From a bacterium (GTDB lineage Bacteria > Bacillota > Clostridia > Christensenellales > CAG-138), in contig JAQXRK010000220.1 of NCBI GenBank assembly GCA_029218485.1, positions 1 to 13,363 on the forward strand: a stretch of 13,363 nucleotides of DNA, written 5' to 3'. Positions 7,684 through 13,363 of this stretch are shown here, piece after piece (the first letter of the stretch is position 1; each line of letters opens with the position of its first letter). The notes beneath the pieces were generated by a model. The model did not search any database, had not been told where the DNA came from, and worked only from the letters and a program-made list of their open reading frames with translations. Both the position numbers and the translations under genes were made by a program.

Positions 7684-8640
7684 TTATCGGCCTTCTGTGT
7701 GCGGTTTTTCCGCCAGCTTGCGGTAAACGGTCGGTGCAAAGCCGGTATAAGCCTTGAAGGTCTTGCTAAAATGATACTGATCGTAAAAGCCGAGCTGCGA
7801 GGCAATCTGCGAGATGGAGAGCGTGGTGGAGAGCAGCAGCTCGATCGCCTTCTCTATCTTGCATTGCTGGATGTAGTTCGTGATGGTCTGGTTGGTGGCC
7901 TGCTTGAAAATCTTGCTCAGATGGCAGGCGCTGATCGACACCACATCCGCCAGCTCCTGCAGCCGCAGGGAGGAATTCAGATGGTTGCTGATATAATACT
8001 TGATCTCGTTGGCAACCTGTTCGTTCCAGCCCATCTCCGTTGCTTCATCGACGAAGGCGAACTTCCGCTCGATGAGCATCAGGAAGAACTGAAGATACGT
8101 TACGATGGCGTCCAGACGCTCCGGGGTGATCGGCCGTTCCTTCGTCTCGCCGAGCGCCTCGTTGATGATGAAGCTGCCCGGCAGAATCAGATCGTACCCC
8201 CATTCCTTCCGGGAGCTGTCCTTCTCGTAGGTCGTGTAGCCGGTACGGATCATGTCGCCGGTCACGTTCATCCACATCATGGACGCGAGGCTGTCGTCTC
8301 CCTCCAGAAAGCCGAGCCGGTGCACCGTGTTTCTGGGGACAATGGCGAGCTGTCCGGGCCGCAACTGATAATAGCGATCCTCGAGCTGCAGCAGGCTGCA
8401 GCCATCCACCTGAATCGCCACCTCAAAAAAACCGTGACTATCAAATTCGCTGAAGGGAGGCCGGTCAAAGCAAAACGGCCTCGGCGCTTCCGTCGTTCCG
8501 TTCTCGGGGATCAGGTTGACAAACCATTCACCCAGCGTATCACGGGTCAGAGCTGTGCGCGTTCTGCCGATCAATGCGATGATCTGCGATGCAAATTCGG
8601 TTTTTTCCGCTTCGTTGGCCGGGCCAATGAGCGCTGTCAT
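7684..8640 (-). CDS. AraC-family transcriptional regulator (cupin plus HTH)
   Basis: This 318-residue two-domain regulator has an N-terminal cupin-like sensor, at roughly 55-115, where FFEVAIQVDG, YYQLRPGQLAIVPRNTVHRLG match the usual ligand-binding fold. The C-terminal AraC DNA-binding domain spans about 208-310. It has two helix-turn-helix units: LQELADVVSISACHLSKIFKQ (227-247) and ISQIASQLGFYDQYHFSKTFKAYTG (276-300), the second being the AraC signature. A clear GGAGG lies 7 bases before ATG 8640. The gene sits inside the operon between the binding protein and the aminotransferase, so it is probably co-transcribed with what it controls. It likely senses the imported sugar or a product and acts on the promoter region at 10570-10929. 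That target is inference. Confidence 0.95.
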   Translation of the reverse strand: MTALIGPANEAEKTEFASQIIALIGRTRTALTRDTLGEWFVNLIPENGTTEAPRPFCFDRPPFSEFDSHGFFEVAIQVDGCSLLQLEDRYYQLRPGQLAIVPRNTVHRLGFLEGDDSLASMMWMNVTGDMIRTGYTTYEKDSSRKEWGYDLILPGSFIINEALGETKERPITPERLDAIVTYLQFFLMLIERKFAFVDEATEMGWNEQVANEIKYYISNHLNSSLRLQELADVVSISACHLSKIFKQATNQTITNYIQQCKIEKAIELLLSTTLSISQIASQLGFYDQYHFSKTFKAYTGFAPTVYRKLAEKPHTEGR

Positions 8641-8670
8641 GCCATCGCCTCCTGCAGCAGATATGAAGGA

Positions 8671-8714
8671 GGCCCATCCGCCGGAAAGCCTTCCGGTTAG
8701 CCGGCGGACAGGCC
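8671..8714 (-). promoter_or_regulatory. Long hairpin between binding-protein and regulator genes
   Basis: TCCGCCGG (8677-8684) pairs perfectly with CCGGCGGA (8701-8708). Flanking GGCC arms (8671-8674 and 8711-8714) add 4 bp across a 2x2 internal loop, and CCGGAA/TTCCGG allows an alternative inner stem. No U-tract follows in the leftward transcript. Such structures after a sugar-binding-protein gene are known, as between malE and malF, to stabilise the binding-protein mRNA relative to downstream genes. That role is likely here, but partial termination is also possible. Confidence 0.55.
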
Positions 8715-8749
8715 GTCTTGTTGCTACCTGTCAGCGTTCAGCAGACGCA

Positions 8750-10096
8750 TTAGCCGCCGTAAACGCCGTTCTCCTTCAGGATGGAGATGGTCTCCGCCTC
8801 GCACTCTCTGAGGAAGTTCCAGATGGCCTCATCGTCGCCGTAGAATTCCGGCGTCGCCCAACCGACGGTGGACAGGCGCTCTGCGAACTTGGTCTGGATC
8901 TCATCGTTGCAGGCCAGGGACGGATACTGATAGACCTCCTTGCCTTCGAGCGAGAACGCTGCGAGGACTTCGGGGTCAACGCCTTCGACGACCACGTCGT
9001 TACGGCCGGAGAACCAACCGCTGGACTTGGCCTGGGCCGCCTGATTCTCGGGCTCAAGCATGAAGAGGATGAAGTCCCACGCTGCCGCGGTCTTCGCTGC
9101 ATCCTTGCCGTCGCCGAGGACGTACCAGTTGTTGGTCTGGAGCATGCCGGCATTCCAGAGCGGGAACGCACCGTAGTTCAGATCCGGAGCATTCTTCGCG
9201 ATGTCGGGGATGACCCAGTGCTCGCGCACGAACATGGCGGTCTGCTCGGCCTCAAAGCCGGCGGAGTCGGAGCCGATGTCGGCGTTGCAGGTCTTGTCGC
9301 CCCAAACGATGTCGATGTACATCTTCAGGGTGTCAAAACCGGCCTGGTTGCAGTAATCGGGGACGAACTTGCCGTCTTCGACTTCCTTCACGATGGAATG
9401 GCCTTCCTGCATCATCCAGATCCAGAACTTCTCACCGATGCCGGAGCCGCCGCCCGTGAGGCGCAGGGAGATACCGGAACGGATGAGGTTGCCGTTGTCG
9501 TCAAACTTGGCCAGCTTCTTGGACAGCGCGACGATGTCGTCAAAGGACTTCGGCGCATCGGCCTCGGTCAGACCGGCTTCCGCCCACATATCCTTGTTGT
9601 AGTAGATCGCGCCTGCGGAAATGAGGCTCGTTACGGAGTAGGCGGTGTCGTTCACATAGCAGTAGTTGCGGACGGGCTCGTCAAACACGCCGGAGTCAAT
9701 GAACTCCACCACGTTGGCCGGCGCCGGCTGCGCATAACCTGCTTCCACAAAGCGGAGGAAGAAGGTCGGGTCGATCGAGACGATGTCCGGGCCGGAGCTT
9801 GCCGGCAGCGCGGTGCTCAGCTTGGTCTCCACATCGCGGAGGTTGAAGCTCGTGCACTCAATCGTCACGTTGGGGTGCTTCTCGTTGTACGCCTTGGCCA
9901 TATCGGCAAGCCATTCATCGAATTCCGGATAGCCGATCCAGAGCGTCAGTTTGATGTCGCCAGCTTCGTCGATGTTCACATCGCTGGTGTCGGGCGCCGT
10001 GTTGGCAGAACCATTGTCCGCCGGGGTCTTGCTGCAGCCTGCAAACAGCATCGTGACGCAGAGCAGTGCCAGCAACATTGCCAGGAACTTTTTCAT
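8750..10096 (-). CDS. Sugar ABC transporter substrate-binding lipoprotein (family 1)
   Basis: This 448-residue extracellular solute-binding lipoprotein captures the sugar for the importer. It opens with a lipoprotein signal MKKFLAMLLALLCVTMLFAG followed by the lipid-modified Cys21. A linker rich in small and acidic residues follows. The mature fold starts IKLTLWIGYPEFDEWLADMAKAYNEKHPNVTIE. Family blocks include SSGPDIVSIDPTFFLRFVEAGYA, AGAIYYNKDMWAEAGL, and the TAAAWDFILFMLEPENQAA helix region. I chose ATG 10096 because GGAGGAAAGAAC precedes it and the signal peptide starts there; an in-frame ATG at 10138 would put 14 polar residues ahead of the signal. The gene is second in the operon, 68 bases after the cupin, and is followed by a strong hairpin. 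This fits high expression of the binding protein relative to the permeases. Confidence 0.95.
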   Translation of the reverse strand: MKKFLAMLLALLCVTMLFAGCSKTPADNGSANTAPDTSDVNIDEAGDIKLTLWIGYPEFDEWLADMAKAYNEKHPNVTIECTSFNLRDVETKLSTALPASSGPDIVSIDPTFFLRFVEAGYAQPAPANVVEFIDSGVFDEPVRNYCYVNDTAYSVTSLISAGAIYYNKDMWAEAGLTEADAPKSFDDIVALSKKLAKFDDNGNLIRSGISLRLTGGGSGIGEKFWIWMMQEGHSIVKEVEDGKFVPDYCNQAGFDTLKMYIDIVWGDKTCNADIGSDSAGFEAEQTAMFVREHWVIPDIAKNAPDLNYGAFPLWNAGMLQTNNWYVLGDGKDAAKTAAAWDFILFMLEPENQAAQAKSSGWFSGRNDVVVEGVDPEVLAAFSLEGKEVYQYPSLACNDEIQTKFAERLSTVGWATPEFYGDDEAIWNFLRECEAETISILKENGVYGG

Positions 10097-10131
10097 GTTC
10101 TTTCCTCCTTGTTTTTGTATCTGGTTGCCAT

Positions 10132-10155
10132 TTTTCACCGGAGATCCGGTGAAAA
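10132..10155 (-). promoter_or_regulatory. Perfect hairpin between cupin and binding-protein genes
   Basis: TTTTCACCGG (10132-10141) pairs perfectly with CCGGTGAAAA (10146-10155) around an AGAT tetraloop. It begins 9 bases after the cupin stop and ends 36 bases before the binding-protein start. In the leftward RNA it is followed by AAAAATGG rather than a U-tract, so full termination is unlikely. It is more likely a processing or stability element. A protein-binding dyad is possible because the symmetry is exact. Confidence 0.5.
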
Positions 10156-10164
10156 CCTTTCGCC

Positions 10165-10569
10165 TTATTCGCCGCAGCGACGGAAGCGCTTTTGCTCAAA
10201 GCCGTCGATCGCGCGGTAGTCGCCGGTGTACCAGCCGGAGTGCACAACGCCGGGAGCCATGTAGAGCTCGTCGCCAGCCTTCAGCGTGCCAACCTCCTCG
10301 CCGTCGAGAACCAGACGGTACTCGCCGCTGAGCACGTGGCAGTACTCGCCGTAATCGTGGGAATGGGGCTCGCAGTAACCGCCCTTGCCGTCGCGGGTGA
10401 CCCACATGACAAGCTGCGTGCCGTTGGCGCCTTCATAAACGTAGCCCTTCATGCCGCCGGCCATGTTATCGGTAGCGACTTCATTGACAGGGTTCATCAC
10501 AAACTCTGCGGGGAAAGTCGTGCTGTCCGATGACTTGTGCCAAATGTACCGGCTGTCCTTCTTTTCCAT
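10165..10569 (-). CDS. Small single-domain cupin protein
   Basis: The protein is 134 residues and has one cupin barrel. Motif 1 is GGYCEPHSHDYGEYCHVLSG (63-82), with metal ligands H69, H71 and E75. Motif 2 is GDELYMAPGVVHSGW (99-113), with H110. All four canonical metal ligands are present, so it may be an active metalloenzyme rather than only a sugar sensor. AGGAGG stands 7 bases before ATG 10569. It is the first gene of the central operon, directly after the 360-base regulatory region. Small cupins of this size include KdgF, which opens unsaturated uronates, along with sugar isomerases and many uncharacterised proteins. A uronate-related role would fit the uronate-isomerase-like gene downstream, but the sequence alone does not prove it. 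Confidence 0.88.
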   Translation of the reverse strand: MEKKDSRYIWHKSSDSTTFPAEFVMNPVNEVATDNMAGGMKGYVYEGANGTQLVMWVTRDGKGGYCEPHSHDYGEYCHVLSGEYRLVLDGEEVGTLKAGDELYMAPGVVHSGWYTGDYRAIDGFEQKRFRRCGE

Positions 10570-10685
10570 GGTTGTTCCTCCTGAGATAGTTGTTCTGCTT
10601 TGTAACGAGATTCTCAGCGATTCTCCGCGCGGATGCCCTGCGCAATACTTAGAAATTGATTGTCATCTTATTTTATCTTTTTGGT

Positions 10686-10702
10686 TACATGGATTCCATG
10701 TA
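10686..10702. promoter_or_regulatory. Perfect 17-bp palindrome, candidate operator
   Basis: TACATGGATTCCATGTA is fully symmetric around the central T at 10694 (8+1+8). It lies 117 bases upstream of the cupin start in an AT-rich promoter region and overlaps both candidate leftward promoters. Its length and odd centre fit a dimeric repressor or activator site. AraC-family proteins more often use direct repeats, so the regulator may be another protein (for example LacI or GntR type) encoded elsewhere. Confidence 0.55.
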
Positions 10703-10834
10703 TATTTTTGTTCTATCTGATGTAATTTTTGGACATGCTGTCGACACATTCCGGCCCTTCCATGCTGAAAAAAGCGAGGAAATCCAGCAAAAATCCGCGT
10801 TTTTTCTACACGATTCACAGAAAATGAATGGAAA

Positions 10835-10852
10835 TGTGAAAAAACTGTGAAA
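10835..10852. repeat. Two TGTGAAA repeats spaced one helical turn apart
   Basis: TGTGAAA occurs at 10835-10841 and 10846-10852, exactly 11 bases apart, with an inverted TTCACA at 10814-10819. Sites on the same face of the helix are typical of regulator binding. The repeats are short and lie in AT-rich sequence, so chance is possible. They are about 270 bases upstream of the cupin start. Confidence 0.25.
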
Positions 10853-10929
10853 TGCTGTTTTCAATATTCTTCTGTCATCCTGCGCCGCAGCCGTGCCATC
10901 CGGCAAGCGCATGCCCGGCTTCTGTTACA

Positions 10930-11856
10930 TCAGTGCTGCGCCCCTTCCGTTTTGCAGCACTTCGGTGCGGACGGCGCCCGCTCCTGCCGCAGGCTCAGCA
11001 TCAGAACAGCACCGATGATCATCGCCAGCCCGATCAGCTTCATGGGCTCTGCGGCCTCCTGATACAGCACGATCCCCGTCAGCGCGGCGACAACCGGCTC
11101 CAGCATGGAAATCGTTGCGGCAACCCCGGCCTCCAGCGTTGTGAGCGCCTCCTCATAGAGCAGGTAGGGCACGAGGCAGCAGCCCGCAGCGATGAACAGC
11201 GCGAGAAACGCCGTTTTGCCATCGAGCAGCAGCGCCGCCGACCGCGCGTCAAACCCGGCCAGCGGGATCGACGCCGCTGCGGCAAACGCAAACGTATAGA
11301 AAAATACCGTGCTTTTACCGTACTTTTTGAGCGCCAGCTTGCTGAACACGGTGTACAGCGCATACCCGACGCCGGAGCCCATGCCGAGCAGAATGCCCTT
11401 GAAGGACGGCATCGCCGCGCCGATGGCACCGGAGGAGAGCACGCACCCGGCGAACGTCACGGCGACCGCCGCGGCCTTGAGCCACGTCATACGCTCGCGG
11501 AACACCCAGACCGAGAGCACCGCCACGATCGCGGGCGCGGTATACATCATGATCGCCGCAACGCCGATGGCGCACTCCTGCATGGCGCTGAAGTAGCACC
11601 AGGTAAAGAACACGAAGCTGACGATGCCCGTACACAGGAACAGGTAGCAATCGCGCAGGCGGATGCGAAAGCTCCCGCGGTCGGTGGCAAGCAGGATCAG
11701 TCCGTACAGCACCGCCGTGCCGGTGACGCGAACCGCGACGATCTGCATCGGCGTCAGCCCGGCCGCGCGCAGCTCCGTCACAAAAATGCCGATCACGCCC
11801 CAGAGACAGGACGCGATCAGCACATACAGGCAGGCCCTGAGCTTCCGGTTGTTCAT
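10930..11856 (-). CDS. EamA/DMT-superfamily permease (RhaT/YdcZ-like fold)
   Basis: This 308-residue protein has ten predicted membrane segments arranged as two EamA repeats, the standard length for drug/metabolite transporters of this type. The first repeat starts LRACLYVLIASCLWGVIGIFVTEL and includes MQIVAVRVTGTAVLYG and a VAAIMMYTAPAIVAVLSVWVFRERMTWLK block. The second starts near FKGILLGMGSGVGYALYTVFSKLALKKYG and repeats the pattern at GVAATISMLEPVVAALTGIVLYQE. A cysteine-containing tail (APKCCKTEGAQH) follows the last helix. I chose ATG 11856 because it starts just before helix 1; the longer open frame to 12018 only overlaps the epimerase gene. It begins 11 bases after the epimerase stop, so the two form an operon. 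It may export or import a small metabolite; the substrate is unknown. Confidence 0.92.
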   Translation of the reverse strand: MNNRKLRACLYVLIASCLWGVIGIFVTELRAAGLTPMQIVAVRVTGTAVLYGLILLATDRGSFRIRLRDCYLFLCTGIVSFVFFTWCYFSAMQECAIGVAAIMMYTAPAIVAVLSVWVFRERMTWLKAAAVAVTFAGCVLSSGAIGAAMPSFKGILLGMGSGVGYALYTVFSKLALKKYGKSTVFFYTFAFAAAASIPLAGFDARSAALLLDGKTAFLALFIAAGCCLVPYLLYEEALTTLEAGVAATISMLEPVVAALTGIVLYQEAAEPMKLIGLAMIIGAVLMLSLRQERAPSAPKCCKTEGAQH

Positions 11857-11867
11857 ACCCCGGCCTC

Positions 11868-13169
11868 TCATTTGGCTGCACTCTTCTCCATCGACAGCTG
11901 CCGGTTCAGCAGCTCGAGAATCAGAATCAGGTTGCGAATGATATGGTACGGATCCTTGACCGGCAGCGCAACGACCTTCTCCTCGGGCTGTCCGTTGCGC
12001 GTGCGGATCTGCACCCACTCGCGGACCTCGCGGTCCGGGTTCGGGAAGGTATGGAACGTATAGTCGAAGATCCGGCGGTACCAGTCAAAGAACCGTTCGT
12101 CGCCGCTGCGGAACCCGCAGAGCAGCGTGCTGTAAAGCGCTTCGGAATGCACCCACCAGAGCTTGTCGCTCCAGCCCGCAAGCTGCTTGGTCATCGGCTC
12201 GTCCTTCACGCCGGTCATGTCGCCGGCCGGCTGACCGCCGCTCGCGTCGCCCAGATGGATCAGGCCGCCGTACGGCTCGTCCCATCCGTTCTCCAGCGCG
12301 CGCAGCGCGATCGCATAGATCCGCTCGTTCCACTCGGGTTTCCGGCACAGATCGGCCGCGTCGAGCAGGAACCAGACGTCCTCAATCGTATGTCCCGGGT
12401 TGATATGGCGGCCGAGAATCTGCGGGAAGAACCGATTGTCCTCCGTAATGACCTCGTGCAGCGCATTGTTCTCATCGACGAAGTGGTCGAGAATATCCGC
12501 CGCATAGCGCTCGAGATCCGCGAGCAGCGCCGCGCCGTCCGCCGGGGCGAGCTTCTCCGCCGCGCGATACAGCTCCCGCGCGGTGTTCGACAGGATCATC
12601 GGGATGCCGTGCGCGCGATACTGCTTGGACAGCGGGTACGGCAGCGTGTTGAACTCCCTCCGCTCCACGCGGTCCACCACGGACTCGTACAGCCGCTTTG
12701 CAAACCGGTACGCGGCCATGTCGCCGCTTGCGTAGGCATACATGCCCAACCCGCCGATCACAAAGCAGTCCGCATAGATGCTCATATCGAGCGGCGCGCC
12801 CTTTTCAACCTCCTTGGGCGAGCCGTCGCGCTCCATCAGGAACACGCAGCGCCAGTCGTCCTCACCCATCAGGCAGTGCTGCATCAGGAACGCCGCACCG
12901 TTTTTCGCCAGCTCAAGGAACCCGGCCCGCTGCTTCGAGGTGAACGTGGGCGCATCCATCACCGCAAGGCGGGAGAAGCACCACACAAAGCGGCCCTGGC
13001 TCCAAGTGTATTTATCGTGCGACACAAGGCGCGTGCCGTCGTTGCTGAAGCAGTTCAGAAACCCGCCGTATTCCCGGTCGATGCACTGGGGCAGCCAGAA
13101 GGACAGAATGTTCTGCTGCAGCTCGTTCTCATAGAAACCGTAAGCGGTGTACAGGGGCTCAAACTCCAT
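11868..13169 (-). CDS. AGE-family sugar 2-epimerase/isomerase
   Basis: The protein has 433 residues and should fold as the (alpha/alpha)6 barrel of the N-acylglucosamine 2-epimerase family. Landmarks in order are GGFLNCFSNDG (35-45), KYTWSQGRFVWCFSRL (53-68), the catalytic-histidine block HINPGHTIEDVW (255-266, H260), WWVHSEALYSTLL (338-350) and KDPYHIIRNL (405-414). Family members interconvert N-acetylglucosamine and N-acetylmannosamine, glucose and mannose, or cellobiose and glucosyl-mannose. The WWVHSEA block resembles both neutral-sugar and N-acyl types, so the substrate is open. AGGAGGAGAG precedes ATG 13169. The EamA permease follows 11 bases downstream, and an unrecognised gene ends 54 bases upstream, so this is probably the middle of a carbohydrate operon entering from the right. 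Confidence 0.92.
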   Translation of the reverse strand: MEFEPLYTAYGFYENELQQNILSFWLPQCIDREYGGFLNCFSNDGTRLVSHDKYTWSQGRFVWCFSRLAVMDAPTFTSKQRAGFLELAKNGAAFLMQHCLMGEDDWRCVFLMERDGSPKEVEKGAPLDMSIYADCFVIGGLGMYAYASGDMAAYRFAKRLYESVVDRVERREFNTLPYPLSKQYRAHGIPMILSNTARELYRAAEKLAPADGAALLADLERYAADILDHFVDENNALHEVITEDNRFFPQILGRHINPGHTIEDVWFLLDAADLCRKPEWNERIYAIALRALENGWDEPYGGLIHLGDASGGQPAGDMTGVKDEPMTKQLAGWSDKLWWVHSEALYSTLLCGFRSGDERFFDWYRRIFDYTFHTFPNPDREVREWVQIRTRNGQPEEKVVALPVKDPYHIIRNLILILELLNRQLSMEKSAAK

Positions 13170-13223
13170 CGCTCTCTCCTCCTCTTACAAAGGATTCTGC
13201 AAATTGCCTGCGGCGAGGCCGGA

Positions 13224-13363
13224 TTACATGAGGCGAACCTTACCCTTGAAGCGGGCGATGAACTGGTTGTTCCAGTCGTCGCCGCCCGGGCAGTTGCCGC
13301 TCTTCCACAGCGGTACCTCTACGCCCCGCTCGCCCAGAATCTGCGCCGCCATCATCATCAGGC
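13224..13363 (-). CDS. C-terminal end of an unrecognised protein
   Basis: An open frame enters from the right edge and stops at TAA 13226-13224, giving the last 46 residues. They contain ILGERGVEVPLWKSGNCPGG followed by DDWNNQFIARFKGKVRLM at the terminus. I do not recognise the family. Codon use matches the neighbouring genes, the strand is the same, and it ends 54 bases before the epimerase start, so it is very likely the upstream member of the epimerase operon. The short GNCPGGDDWN motif could help identify it once the rest of the gene is available. Confidence 0.6.
   Translation of the reverse strand, partial: LMMMAAQILGERGVEVPLWKSGNCPGGDDWNNQFIARFKGKVRLM

Larger units (their letters stand above)
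10570..10929. promoter_or_regulatory. AT-rich regulatory region ahead of the cupin operon
   Basis: These 360 bases separate the EamA stop from the cupin start. I find no convincing gene here, and the base composition is far more AT-rich than the neighbours, especially at 10655-10860. It should hold the promoter of the cupin operon. A leftward -10 candidate is TAAAAT, complementary to 10669-10674, but its -35 (TGGAAT, inside the palindrome) is poor. An alternative is TTACAT with TATACA at 15-base spacing (minus strand, about 10725-10699). AGGAGG for the cupin is at about 10577-10582. No strong intrinsic terminator for the EamA gene is visible. Confidence 0.6.

Noticed and set aside
5622..7757. 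A 711-codon open frame on the plus strand
   Set aside because: It lies antisense to the permease, aminotransferase and regulator genes. Its protein is rich in Arg, His, Asp and Gln without domain motifs, as expected for the reverse reading of GC-rich coding DNA.
8516..10219. A 567-codon plus-strand open frame
   Set aside because: It is antisense to the regulator, binding-protein and cupin genes, whose families and signals are clear. Its translation has no recognisable domain.
10451..10720. An 89-codon plus-strand open frame into the AT-rich gap
   Set aside because: Most of it is antisense to the cupin gene, and it has no ribosome binding site. The hydrophobic end comes from AT-rich non-coding DNA.
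10767..10930. Possible intrinsic terminator after the EamA gene
   Set aside because: Leftward T-runs exist (for example complementary to 10768-10773 and 10840-10845), but no stable GC stem directly precedes them, and the CCGGCA/TGCCCGG stem near 10900-10918 has no T-run.
11857..12018. A 54-residue N-terminal extension of the EamA protein
   Set aside because: It would lie entirely within the epimerase gene except for the 11-base spacer, is polar and unlike the family, and the ATG at 11856 sits right before helix 1.
1..13363. CRISPR arrays, insertion sequences, phage genes, tRNA or rRNA
   Set aside because: I found no regularly spaced repeats, transposase motifs, terminal inverted repeats or RNA gene signatures.

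Overview
The window looks like chromosomal DNA from a GC-rich anaerobic Firmicute of the gut Clostridia type. This rests on strong AGGAGG-type ribosome binding sites, a CUT1 sugar ABC transporter with no ATPase gene beside it, a cupin/AraC-type regulator, and AEC, MATE and EamA permeases. The taxonomic call is inference. All twelve genes I support lie on the minus strand, so the locus reads from right to left. Two genes are cut by the window edges.

Right part (13363 to 10930): the tail of an unrecognised protein, then an AGE-family sugar 2-epimerase and an EamA/DMT permease only 11 bases apart. A 360-bp AT-rich non-coding stretch follows (10570-10929). It holds a perfect 17-bp palindrome and is the best place for the promoter and operator of the next operon.

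Central operon (10569 to 3196): a small cupin, a sugar-binding lipoprotein, an AraC-family regulator, a DegT/DnrJ-type PLP aminotransferase, two ABC sugar permeases that overlap by one base (TAATG), and a uronate-isomerase-like amidohydrolase. Together they suggest import and intracellular conversion of a carbohydrate. The aminotransferase, the uronate-isomerase-like enzyme and the KdgF-sized cupin make an amino sugar, uronate or amino-uronate a reasonable but unproven substrate guess. The ATP-binding subunit is missing and presumably supplied in trans, as in MsmX/MsmK systems.

Left part (3195 to 1): a leader with four consecutive hairpins, then a MATE exporter, an AEC-family carrier, and the first 149 residues of a uroporphyrinogen-decarboxylase-like protein that runs off the window.

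Several gene junctions carry a hairpin without a U-tract (1535-1550, 2971-2995, 6316-6348, 8671-8714, 10132-10155). These look more like mRNA processing or stability elements than terminators. I see no rRNA, tRNA, CRISPR array, insertion sequence, phage gene or pseudogene. The most unusual items are the composition of the central operon, the four-hairpin leader and the palindrome ahead of the cupin.
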